Source: an uncultured bacterium (GTDB lineage: Bacteria; Actinomycetota; Coriobacteriia; Coriobacteriales; Coriobacteriaceae). Taken from it: DNA of 17,755 bases. Where the stretch lies: NCBI GenBank assembly GCA_905215205.1, contig CAJMPK010000017.1:1-17755 (forward strand), in the 5' to 3' direction. Below the pieces are notes generated by a model that was given only the letters and a program-made list of their open reading frames with translations, had not been told where the DNA came from and made no database searches. The translations under genes and the position numbers were made by a program. This document shows positions 1-6,531 of this stretch, piece by piece (the stretch's first letter is position 1; every line of letters begins with the position of its first letter).

Positions 1-1
1 C

Positions 2-802
2 GACGAGCGCCTCGAGCGCCTGTGGGAAGAGGGCTGGGAGGTCCTGCCCCGCACGCTCTATAAGACGCCCGCCGATATCGAGGGCATCAAACGCTCGGCA
101 GCCATCAACGTAGGCGTGCTCGACTACGTAGGCGAGCACATCGCCGCGGGCATGACCACTAACCAGATCGACCAGATGATCTACGACTACACCGTCGAGC
201 ACGGTGGCACGCCAGCCGACCTCAACTACGAGGGCTACCCCAAGAGTGTGTGCACCTCGATCAACGACGTCGTCTGTCACGGCATCCCCTGCGATACGGA
301 CGTGCTGCACGAGGGCGACATCATCAACGTCGACTGCTCCACGATTCTTGACGGCTACTTTAGCGACTCGAGCCGCATGTTCTGCATCGGCGAGGTCTCT
401 GCCGAGCGCCAGCGCCTGGTCGACGTCACCCGCGCCAGCGTGGAGGCTGGCCTTGCCGCCGTCAAGCCGTGGCTGCCGCTGTCCGTGATGGCCGAGGCAG
501 TGCAAAAGACCGTCGAGGACGCCGGCTTTAGCGTGGTGCGCGAGTACGGCGGACACGGAATCGGTAAGGAGTTCCACGAGGACCCGTTTGTGGGCTTTAC
601 CACCGAGGCGCCCGATGTGGACACCATCATGGCTCCGGGCATGGTCTTTACCATCGAGCCCATGGTCAACGCCGGAGCGCCCGACATCAAGATCAGCAAG
701 GGTGACGGCTGGTGCGTGCGCACCAAGGACGGCAGCGATTCGGCCCAGTGCGAGGTACAGCTCGTGGTGACCGAGGATGGCTACGAACTGCTGAGCTGGT
801 AG
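2..802 (+). CDS. map: Methionine aminopeptidase type I, 5' end cut by window
   Basis: Cotranslational enzyme that removes the initiator Met from nascent proteins using a dinuclear metal centre. The frame is open from base 2, so the real start lies left of the window; an in-frame GTG at 116 is internal to the fold and should not be used. All five metal ligands of the family and the substrate-binding His are visible. Counting from that GTG codon they are H55 (in CHGIP), D73 and D84 (11 apart, as in E. coli D97/D108), H147 (in GGHGIGKEFHEDP), E181 (in FTIEPMV) and E213 (in AQCEVQLVVTEDG). The segment KTPADIEGIKRS matches the usual MetAP N-terminus, but at least 19 further residues precede it. 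That suggests an N-terminal extension, possibly the SEC-C zinc motif seen in some Gram-positive MetAPs (inference, outside the window). A strong terminator follows the stop. Confidence 0.95.
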   Translation, partial: DERLERLWEEGWEVLPRTLYKTPADIEGIKRSAAINVGVLDYVGEHIAAGMTTNQIDQMIYDYTVEHGGTPADLNYEGYPKSVCTSINDVVCHGIPCDTDVLHEGDIINVDCSTILDGYFSDSSRMFCIGEVSAERQRLVDVTRASVEAGLAAVKPWLPLSVMAEAVQKTVEDAGFSVVREYGGHGIGKEFHEDPFVGFTTEAPDVDTIMAPGMVFTIEPMVNAGAPDIKISKGDGWCVRTKDGSDSAQCEVQLVVTEDGYELLSW

Positions 803-810
803 CCATGCGG

Positions 811-857
811 GCGCCGGATGCCGACGGGCAAACCCGCTTTGCATCCGGCGTTTTATT
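811..857 (+). terminator. Rho-independent terminator of the methionine aminopeptidase gene
   Basis: A perfect 10-bp stem pairs 812-821 (cgccggatgc) with 841-850 (gcatccggcg). A nested 4-bp stem (cggg/cccg, 825-828/833-836) lies in the loop, and a T-rich tail (ttttattt) follows directly. It starts nine bases after the stop codon. Confidence 0.85.
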
Positions 858-871
858 TGAACGTTTTGCCT

Positions 872-912
872 GATAAAACCTGCCAAAATAAACCTGTCCC
901 TTTTTGGCAGGT
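872..912 (+). repeat. Palindromic dispersed repeat, copy 1
   Basis: An 11-bp perfect stem pairs acctgccaaaa (878-888) with ttttggcaggt (902-912) around a 13-nt loop (taaacctgtccct). The left flank gataaaacc is identical to that of copy 2 at 2111. The hairpin ends six bases before the Shine-Dalgarno of the next gene, so it would lie in that gene's 5' leader or act as a second terminator after the aminopeptidase gene. Other copies are at 2111-2157 and, inverted, at 10054-10093. Confidence 0.85.
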
Positions 913-917
913 CGAGC

Positions 918-925
918 GGAGAGGA
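918..925 (+). promoter_or_regulatory. Ribosome binding site fixing the 2-hydroxyacid dehydrogenase start
   Basis: The sequence ggagagga lies six bases upstream of GTG 932. It supports that start over the in-frame ATG at 818, which falls inside the upstream terminator and would add 38 residues of non-homologous sequence. Confidence 0.7.
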
Positions 926-931
926 CTGCTT

Positions 932-1867
932 GTGAACATCCTGGTTTTGTTGCCCGTCAACGACCGCCATCGCGCAATTCTTGAGTCGAGCGCTCCGGGC
1001 GAGGACTTTATCTACACGAGCTCCGACGCCGCCACGCGCGAGCAGGTCGCCGATGCCGACGTGATCTTGGGCAACATCGGCCCCGACATGCTCACGGCAT
1101 GCGAGCATCTCCAGCTGTTGCAATTGCAGACCGCCGGCTATGACGACTACCTTACCGCCGGCACCGTGCCGGCTGAAGCCAAGCTGTCTTGCTCAATCGG
1201 CGCCTACGGTCAGGCCGTGAGCGAGCATATGTTTGCCATGGTGCTGTCTATGATGAAGCGCCTGCCCGGCTACCAGGACCTGCAGCGTGAGCATCGCTGG
1301 GAGGACTTGGGCCCGGTCACCTCGCTCAAAAACGCCAATGTGCTGGTGCTGGGCGCGGGCGATATCGGCGGCCACTTCGCCATGCTCTGTCGCAGCATGG
1401 GCGCGCACGTCCGCGGCATCAAGCGCCATCCGCTCGTCTACCCCATTGTGTTTGAGGACATGGACGGCATGGATGCCCTCCCCGAGCGCCTGGCCGAGGC
1501 GGACGTCGTCGCATCCTTTATGCCCAGCACGCCCGAGACCCGCGGCCTGGCGAACGCCGAGTTCTTCGCCGCGATGAAACCGGGCGCCTTCTTTGCCAAC
1601 GGCGGCCGCGGCGACCTTGTGGTCGCCGACGACTTGGTTGCCGCCCTGGAGTCAGGTCATCTCACCGGCGCCGCGGTCGACGTCACCGACCCCGAACCGT
1701 TGCCTGAGACAAGCCCGCTGTGGGATGCGCCCAACATGCTCATCACGCCGCACGTCTCCGGCTGGTTCCACCTAGCCGCGACGCTCAACAACGTCGTCGA
1801 CATCGCCGCGGAGAATCTGCGTCACCTGCAAGCCGGCGAGACCCTGCGCTGCTGGATCGAGCACTAA
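932..1867 (+). CDS. D-isomer-specific 2-hydroxyacid dehydrogenase (NAD-dependent)
   Basis: Cytosolic oxidoreductase that interconverts a 2-keto acid and a D-2-hydroxy acid with NAD(P)H; the exact substrate cannot be read from sequence. With the GTG start at 932 the product is 311 aa, the normal length for the family. The central nucleotide-binding domain has GAGDIG at 141-146 within NVLVLGAGDIGGHFA. The catalytic Arg is R226 (in NGGRG, a variant of the usual N-[IV]-GRG), Glu is E255 (in DPEPLP) and His is H274 (in ITPHVSGW). Candidate roles are hydroxypyruvate/glyoxylate, phosphoglycerate or 2-ketoisocaproate reduction. It stands alone between a terminator plus palindromic repeat upstream and a 12-bp hairpin directly after the stop, so it is probably monocistronic. 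Confidence 0.9.
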   Translation: MNILVLLPVNDRHRAILESSAPGEDFIYTSSDAATREQVADADVILGNIGPDMLTACEHLQLLQLQTAGYDDYLTAGTVPAEAKLSCSIGAYGQAVSEHMFAMVLSMMKRLPGYQDLQREHRWEDLGPVTSLKNANVLVLGAGDIGGHFAMLCRSMGAHVRGIKRHPLVYPIVFEDMDGMDALPERLAEADVVASFMPSTPETRGLANAEFFAAMKPGAFFANGGRGDLVVADDLVAALESGHLTGAAVDVTDPEPLPETSPLWDAPNMLITPHVSGWFHLAATLNNVVDIAAENLRHLQAGETLRCWIEH

Positions 1868-1870
1868 TTT

Positions 1871-1898
1871 GTTCCGGCGTTTTGCCAAACGCCGGAAC
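1871..1898 (+). terminator. 12-bp hairpin after the hydroxyacid dehydrogenase stop
   Basis: A perfect 12-bp stem pairs gttccggcgttt (1871-1882) with aaacgccggaac (1887-1898) around a 4-nt loop, three bases after the stop codon. No T-run follows on either strand, so it may be a weak terminator or an mRNA 3'-end stabiliser. Confidence 0.5.
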
Positions 1899-1911
1899 CC
1901 CTCGACGCTGC

Positions 1912-2010
1912 GAGCCCGCCGTTTGGCCAATCTGCCGTTCAATTTCAAAGGCGCGACCAGAAGGTCAGCGCCTTTTCATTTCACGGCACCTTGGCTCAAA
2001 CGGCGGGCTC
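1912..2010. repeat. Nested palindrome in the convergent gap, with inner terminator
   Basis: This holds most of the 285-bp gap between convergent genes (1868-2152). The outer arms are a perfect 13-bp pair: gagcccgccgttt (1912-1924) and aaacggcgggctc (1998-2010). Inside are tgccgt/acggca (1933-1938/1983-1988) and a strong inner hairpin, aaaggcgcgacc (1947-1958) with ggtc-a-gcgccttt (1963-1975), followed by ttttcattt. The inner part looks like a + strand intrinsic terminator for the hydroxyacid dehydrogenase gene; the outer arms would fold the whole block into one structure. I see no coding signal in the gap. Confidence 0.7.
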
Positions 2011-2110
2011 TCGCTGACTTTTATTCGACCTGCGGGATCTGACTAGCGCAGGCTCTGCCTATGAAATCCCAGCAGTTCCGTCTTGCTGTTGGCGTTGCAG
2101 CATTTGCCCA

Positions 2111-2157
2111 GATAAAACCTGCCAAAATAAACCTGTCCCTTTTTGGCAGGTTTTAGA
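2111..2157. repeat. Palindromic dispersed repeat, copy 2, bidirectional terminator
   Basis: A perfect 14-bp stem pairs aaaacctgccaaaa (2114-2127) with ttttggcaggtttt (2141-2154), with the same 13-nt loop as copy 1. T-runs on both strands and its place between convergent genes make it a good bidirectional terminator. The TAA stop of the M18 peptidase (complement of 2153-2155) overlaps the end of the stem, so the element contributes part of the stop codon. Confidence 0.85.
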
Positions 2158-3538
2158 GCTCCACGCTTTCGGCGCCGTTGATGGTTAGGTCGCGCTCGTA
2201 AAAGGCGGTGAGGGCGCGGATGGCGTACATCACGTCGCGCACGCCGCCGGTCTCGTAGCTCGAGTGCATGGCAAGCTGCGGCAGGCCCACGTCCACGGCA
2301 TGCATGCTCGCCTGCATATTGGACAGGTTGCCCAAGGTAGAACCGCCCGCCATATCGCTCTTGTTGGCGAAGGCCTGCGTGGGCACGTCGGCGTCATCGC
2401 AGATGGCCTGGAACACCGCGCGGCTAAAGGCATCGGTGCAGTAGTGCTGGTTGGCGGCTTCTTTGATGACGATGCCGCCGTTGAGCACAACCTGATTGCG
2501 AACGTCGCACTTCTCGGCGTGGTTGGGGTGCACGGCATGTGCATTGTCGCAGCTTACAAGCATCGAGGCGGCAAGTGCGCGATGGTACGACTCGTCGTCA
2601 AAGCCCAGCGATCCGTTGATGCGGCGCAGCGCGTCGGCCAAGAACGTCGACATGGCACCCTGCTTGGTCTCGGAGCCAACCTCCTCGTTATCAAAGCAGC
2701 AGAAGACCGAGACGTCATGCGCGTTCTCGGCACCCAAAAATGCCTGTAGCGAGGTATAGGCGCAGGCCAGGTCGTCGAGCTTGGGCGTCGAGATAAACTC
2801 GTCGGCCCAACCCCAAATGCGCGCATCCTGACGATTGACCAGGAACAGATCGCGGCCCAGAATCTGCTCGGGCTCAACGTCCAGCTCGTCGGCGATCAGA
2901 GCATCAAAGTCACCCTGCTTAAGGTCACCGGCGCTGATGAGCGGGCACAGGTCGACGGCGCGGTTGGGCGCAAAGCCCTCGTTAACGCCGCGGTTCATAT
3001 GGATAGCAAGGCTCGGAATGATAGCGACCTCGCGCTCGGTGGCAAGCAGGCGGCTCTCAATACGGTCGCCCTCGCGCACCAACACGCGGCCCGCGAGCGC
3101 CAGCGGGCGATCGAACCAGGTGTAGTCGATCATGCCGCCGTAGGCCTCGGTGTTCAGGCGCAGCGTCTCGCCCGCGCCGTCGAGCTCGGGCACGGCCTTG
3201 ACCTTAAACGTCGGCGAGTCGCTGTGCGACGCCGTCAGCTGAAAATGGTAGTCGCCGGCAACGCCGTCCTCGCCCCACGTCGCGGCCAGGTCCTCGCCCA
3301 CCTTAAAGGCAACAACGCTCGAGGTGTTGCGCTGCGTGTAATAACGCCCGCCCGGCTCGATGTCCCACGCCGCATTCTCGGGCAGGTAGGTAAAGCCCGC
3401 CTCGTCGAGCTCGGCCATAATGGTCGCCGCCGTATGGAACATGCTGGGGCATGCCTCGATAAAGTCGATAAGGTCGTTGGCGGCCTCGATATCATCGGCC
3501 GTCACATGCGCGCGCTCGGGCGTTTCCTGATCCGTCAT
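2153..3538 (-). CDS. M18 family metallo-aminopeptidase (aspartyl aminopeptidase type)
   Basis: Zinc aminopeptidase of family M18, which removes N-terminal (often acidic) residues from peptides in the cytosol, typically as a large tetrahedral dodecamer. With ATG at 3538 the product is 461 aa, within the family range. The co-catalytic metal site is complete: H105 (in TASHSDSP), D255/D256 (in KLDDLA), E285-E286 (in DNEEVGS), D331 (in SCDNAHAVHPN) and H425 (in AMHSSYE). The start is set by a strong aaagggga ribosome site (3550 to 3543) two bases beyond gc-ATG; longer in-frame starts up to 3649 add 37 residues with no family match. The gene is divergent from the Ntn hydrolase (161-bp gap). Its stop codon lies in palindromic repeat copy 2. 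Confidence 0.93.
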   Translation of the reverse strand: MTDQETPERAHVTADDIEAANDLIDFIEACPSMFHTAATIMAELDEAGFTYLPENAAWDIEPGGRYYTQRNTSSVVAFKVGEDLAATWGEDGVAGDYHFQLTASHSDSPTFKVKAVPELDGAGETLRLNTEAYGGMIDYTWFDRPLALAGRVLVREGDRIESRLLATEREVAIIPSLAIHMNRGVNEGFAPNRAVDLCPLISAGDLKQGDFDALIADELDVEPEQILGRDLFLVNRQDARIWGWADEFISTPKLDDLACAYTSLQAFLGAENAHDVSVFCCFDNEEVGSETKQGAMSTFLADALRRINGSLGFDDESYHRALAASMLVSCDNAHAVHPNHAEKCDVRNQVVLNGGIVIKEAANQHYCTDAFSRAVFQAICDDADVPTQAFANKSDMAGGSTLGNLSNMQASMHAVDVGLPQLAMHSSYETGGVRDVMYAIRALTAFYERDLTINGAESVEL

Positions 3539-3542
3539 GCTC

Positions 3543-3550
3543 TCCCCTTT
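3543..3550 (-). promoter_or_regulatory. Ribosome binding site fixing the M18 peptidase start
   Basis: On the minus strand aaagggga is followed by gagc and the ATG at 3538. This supports that start over the upstream in-frame ones. A -10-like TATGCT lies further upstream, but no matching -35 is seen. Confidence 0.65.
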
Positions 3551-3699
3551 CGCTGGGTTGATGGTCCCTTCCAGCATACCCCGCCGCGCCAGCGCCGCAC
3601 TCTTCATTCCGTGTTTAATCCCGCGCCGCTCACCAAGTTGAGCCATCATGCCCGCGCTCCTTTTGCGACAATTGCGCTAACAGGACGAGAGGAGTCGTC

Positions 3700-4785
3700 A
3701 TGAAGCCACGTAACATTGCCATCGCCTGCGGTGTCGCGGGAGTCGCCGTCGGCCTTGCCGCTGCCAGCGGTATCGTTTATCACAAGCAAATCAAGTCCGC
3801 CGCATCGCTCAAACGCTTGACCGGCTACGCGGATGGCTATGACCTGTATGCAATCGACATCGCCTGCGACTACGATCTCGATCGCATCATCGCCGCTGGC
3901 GTGCGCGACGACCAAGCCTACATCGATGCCGTGGTGGCGCAGGTGCTGCCCGGCGTGCCGGCACATGTCCAGGCGCCCCAGTTTGCCTGCAGCGCTTTTG
4001 TCGCCGTAGATGCCGAAGGCCGCGTGCGCACCGGTCGCAATTACGACTTTAAGGACGACACCTCGGCGCTGCTGGTGCGTAATCACCCGCGCGGCGGCTA
4101 TGCCTCCATCGGGCTTGCCGCCCTTAACAACCTGGGCGATAACACTCCGCTTGACTCCGTCGCCGGACGCGCCGCCGCACTCATGGGCCCGTTTGCCCAG
4201 CTCGACGGTGTTAACGAATGCGGCGTGTCCATTGCCGTACTCACACTGGATTCCAAGCCCTGTGACCAGGACACGCAACGCCCCGTCATCAATACCTCGC
4301 TCGCCATCCGTCTGGTACTCGACCGTGCCGCCACCACGCAAGAAGCTGTCGACCTGCTTTCCGCCTACGACATGCACGCCATGGCAGGACGCGATTACCA
4401 CTTCTTTATCAACGACGCCGCCGGTGACGCGCGCGTAGCAGAGTGGGATCCGCACGATCCGGACCGCGCTTTCAAAGCGACTCCTGTACACCAGGTTACG
4501 AACTTCTACGCCTGCTATGGCGACGAAGTCCTGCCCAACCAAAAGAATGACGAGCTAGGCCATGGTAAAGAGCGCGCCGTCGCAATCGCCGATGTCCTTG
4601 ACGCCCATGTCGATGCCCAGGACGAAACGATTGCCTGGGAAGCCCTGCGCGCCGCAGCGCAAGAGCCCAATCCGGAAGACATCACCAGCAATACGCAATG
4701 GTCGGTCGTCTTTGACAATACCGAACCCGCCGCCGCTATTACGCTGCGCCGCCACTGGGGCGACGTCGACGCCTTCGCACTGTAA
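3700..4785 (+). CDS. Membrane-anchored linear amide C-N hydrolase (Ntn, choloylglycine hydrolase/C45-like)
   Basis: Predicted Ntn-fold hydrolase of linear amide bonds, the superfamily of bile salt hydrolases, penicillin V acylases and C45 acyltransferases. The 361-aa product starts with basic MKPRN and a hydrophobic segment at about 6-27 (IAIACGVAGVAVGLAAASGI): a signal peptide or membrane anchor, so the enzyme probably acts outside the membrane. The candidate nucleophile is C97 (in FACSAFVAV). R113 and D116 (in GRNYDF) follow at the spacing expected for the superfamily. GVNECGVSIAVL and the later DYHFFINDAAGDARVAEW are further family-like segments. C97 is not N-terminal, so maturation would need cleavage before it, as in C45 enzymes. 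The upstream gaggag supports ATG 3700. Substrate unknown: bile acid, N-acyl amino acid or acyl-homoserine lactone amides are all possible. Confidence 0.75.
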   Translation: MKPRNIAIACGVAGVAVGLAAASGIVYHKQIKSAASLKRLTGYADGYDLYAIDIACDYDLDRIIAAGVRDDQAYIDAVVAQVLPGVPAHVQAPQFACSAFVAVDAEGRVRTGRNYDFKDDTSALLVRNHPRGGYASIGLAALNNLGDNTPLDSVAGRAAALMGPFAQLDGVNECGVSIAVLTLDSKPCDQDTQRPVINTSLAIRLVLDRAATTQEAVDLLSAYDMHAMAGRDYHFFINDAAGDARVAEWDPHDPDRAFKATPVHQVTNFYACYGDEVLPNQKNDELGHGKERAVAIADVLDAHVDAQDETIAWEALRAAAQEPNPEDITSNTQWSVVFDNTEPAAAITLRRHWGDVDAFAL

Positions 4786-4854
4786 GGAGCCGGGCCCGTC
4801 AACCTTACGCCCGCCTGACATTGCTTACATTTCTATACGCTTGAGCTAACACGT

Positions 4855-4887
4855 TTTACCCCCTTATCAACAGTGTACGGGGGTAAA
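4855..4887. promoter_or_regulatory. Inverted repeat upstream of the PFK gene (possible operator)
   Basis: A perfect 9-bp inverted repeat (tttaccccc at 4855-4863, gggggtaaa at 4879-4887) is separated by 15 bases. It lies just before the -10-like TATAAC and about 40 bases upstream of the PFK start. It could be an operator or a weak terminator for the upstream hydrolase; no T-run follows. Confidence 0.4.
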
Positions 4888-4900
4888 CTTATGCGCATGT

Positions 4901-4906
4901 TATAAC
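4901..4906 (+). promoter_or_regulatory. Possible -10 element of the PFK promoter
   Basis: TATAAC lies 20 bases upstream of the PFK ATG and just after the inverted repeat. No recognisable -35 hexamer is found at 16-18 bp, so an activator or weak promoter is possible. The ribosome site ggaagga lies between it and the ATG. Confidence 0.35.
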
Positions 4907-4925
4907 TTGCCCGGAAGGATTCATC

Positions 4926-6005
4926 ATGCTCAGGATCGGTCTTCTTACCAGTGGCGGCGACTGCCAGGCGCTCAACGCCACTATGCGCGGCATCGTCAAA
5001 ACGCTTATGACCAATAGCGAAGAACCTATCGAGATCTATGGTTTTGAGGACGGCTACCAGGGCCTTATCTACAGCAGATTCCGTGTCATGACGCCCGCCG
5101 ATTTTAGCGGCATCCTCACCCGCGGCGGCACCATCCTGGGCACGAGCCGTACGCCGTTCAAGCGCTTGGACATTCCCGAGGCCGATGGCGTCGAGAAGGT
5201 GCCCGCGATGGTCCACACCTATCATAAGTTGCAGCTCGACTGCCTGTTTATGCTGGGCGGCAACGGCTCCACCAAGACCGCCAACCGTCTGCGCGAAGAA
5301 GGCCTCAACGTTATCGCCCTGCCCAAGACCATCGATAACGACACCTGGGGCACCGAGCTGACGTTTGGCTTTACGAGTGCCATCGACATCGCCACCAAGT
5401 GCATCGACGACATCCATACCACCGCTTCGAGCCATGGTCGCGTGTTCGTTATCGAGATCATGGGCCACAAGGTTGGCTGGATCCCGCTGTATGCCGGCGT
5501 CGCGGGCGGCGCGGATGTCATCTTGATTCCCGAGATCCCCTACGACATGGATAACGTCATCAAGACCATCGAGCATCGCATGGAAACCGGCAGCCGCTTT
5601 ACCATCGTAGCCGTCGCCGAGGGCGCTATCTCCAAGGAGGACGCGGCGCTGTCCAAGAAGGAGTACAAGAAGAAGCTCGCCGAGCGCACGAGCCCGTCAA
5701 TCGTGTACGACATCGCCAAGGAGATCGAGGCTAAGACCGGTCGCGAGACCCGCGTCGCCATCCCCGGCCACACGCAACGCGGCGGTCAGCCCGACGCCCA
5801 GGACCGCATCTTTGCGACCCAGTGCGGCGTCGAGGCAGCACTCGGCTGCCTACGCGGCGAGTTTGGCTACATGATTGCCCTGCGTGACGGCAAGATGTGC
5901 CACATGCCGCTCGAGGATGTCGCCGGCAAGCTCAAGTTTGTCGACCCCCAGAGCGACCTGGTACGCGAGGCCAAGGCGTTGGGCATCAGCTTCGGCGACG
6001 AATAG
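4926..6005 (+). CDS. pfkA: 6-phosphofructokinase, GGNGS/PKTIDND subfamily
   Basis: Glycolytic kinase converting fructose 6-phosphate to fructose 1,6-bisphosphate in the cytosol. The product is 359 aa. Visible motifs are LTSGGDCQALNA (8-19, phosphate donor loop), GGNGS (111-115), PKTIDND (133-139, catalytic Asp D137), MGHKVGW (179-185, sugar-phosphate site) and PGHTQRGG. The residue after the Asp/Asn of the GG-x-G-S motif is Gly, which in this family goes with ATP rather than pyrophosphate; the Lys in PKTIDND occurs in both groups, so donor choice is not fully settled. E. coli D103 is replaced by Asn here, which as far as I recall is usual in this subfamily. The ribosome site ggaagga supports the start. 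The last two codons and the stop form one arm of a 16-bp inverted repeat (see 5997-6180). Confidence 0.93.
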   Translation: MLRIGLLTSGGDCQALNATMRGIVKTLMTNSEEPIEIYGFEDGYQGLIYSRFRVMTPADFSGILTRGGTILGTSRTPFKRLDIPEADGVEKVPAMVHTYHKLQLDCLFMLGGNGSTKTANRLREEGLNVIALPKTIDNDTWGTELTFGFTSAIDIATKCIDDIHTTASSHGRVFVIEIMGHKVGWIPLYAGVAGGADVILIPEIPYDMDNVIKTIEHRMETGSRFTIVAVAEGAISKEDAALSKKEYKKKLAERTSPSIVYDIAKEIEAKTGRETRVAIPGHTQRGGQPDAQDRIFATQCGVEAALGCLRGEFGYMIALRDGKMCHMPLEDVAGKLKFVDPQSDLVREAKALGISFGDE

Positions 6006-6180
6006 CCTCGGCTGGAACCGCCCCATCGGAGGCCCCAGGGCTTACCTCCCAAATCGTCCTCGGACATGTCAGGACCCCGCCGTGCGCTTCGCGCGGCGGG
6101 GTCCTTCCGTCCTGCGGAAAGATTTGGGAGGTAAGCCCTGGGGTCTCCTGCGGCAACTAGGGAGGCCGAGGCTATTCGTC
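5997..6180. repeat. Large palindrome enclosing the PFK stop codon
   Basis: Three nested stems. Outer: 16 bp perfect, gacgaatagcctcggc (5997-6012) with gccgaggctattcgtc (6165-6180). Middle: 22 bp perfect, 6033-6054 (ccccagggctta...) with 6122-6143, extending to 27 bp (6028-6054/6122-6148) with one G-U. Inner: 12 bp, aggaccccgccg (6071-6082) with cggcggggtcct (6094-6105), closing further over a ctt loop. The outer left arm contains the PFK stop TAG (6003-6005). No open frame in it is believable. It may act as terminator or mRNA 3' stabiliser, or be a mobile palindromic element. Confidence 0.85.
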
Positions 6181-6435
6181 TTCTTGCTGCGGGTGCCTGG
6201 GGTAGGATGCGGCGTGCATTTTTGGGAGTATTCAGCAGCCGAGGATGCCTGCATACTGGATTTTGGGCGAAAGGCAGGCACCATGGGGCACATCCTGTGG
6301 AAAATGAGCGGCTCTTGAGGCGCTGGGGGCTCTTAATCAGGGCTTTCAGCGCAGTTTTGCGCGCCTGCGGACTTCGGGATGCTGAATACTCCGGAATTTG
6401 CACGCCGCCCCCGGGGGTACCTGTGGACAAATAGC
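6171..6435. repeat. Second inverted-repeat element, MITE-like, no gene
   Basis: Fills most of the rest of the 526-bp gap between PFK and the ABC permease. Imperfect inverted arms are 6211-6239 and 6378-6406 (24 of 29 positions match; core ggagtattcagca). The outer ends are gctattcgtc (6171-6180) and gacaaatagc (6426-6435), near-perfect inverts of each other. The left end is the right arm of the preceding palindrome, so the two structures share a boundary. No transposase or credible frame is present, and target-site duplications are not obvious. Confidence 0.55.
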
Positions 6436-6472
6436 AACCGCCCCGCCGAAATATGCATTCGACGGGGCGGTT
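6436..6472 (-). terminator. Terminator of the ABC transporter operon
   Basis: The 15-base arms aaccgccccgccgaa (6436-6450) and ttcgacggggcggtt (6458-6472) pair with one mismatch around a 7-nt loop. On the minus strand the stem is followed by gctatttg. It lies about 60 bases past the permease stop. Confidence 0.7.
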
Positions 6473-6531
6473 TATGCAATAAAGCGACTGTGGCACGTCG
6501 CAGCTCGCTAGAACTTGAATCCCAGGACAGG

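Noticed and set aside
818..931. Upstream ATG start for the hydroxyacid dehydrogenase
   Set aside because: It lies in the preceding terminator and the extra residues translate the palindromic repeat; GTG 932 has a good ribosome site and gives the family length.
3646..4542. Minus-strand frame of 298 codons opposite the Ntn hydrolase
   Set aside because: Shadow of a real gene; Val/Gly-rich reading with no recognisable domain.
5867..6496. Minus-strand frame of 209 codons across the PFK end and the palindromes
   Set aside because: It translates inverted repeats and overlaps PFK antisense; Arg/Pro/Ser-rich with no domain. Such frames arise wherever the repeat occurs.
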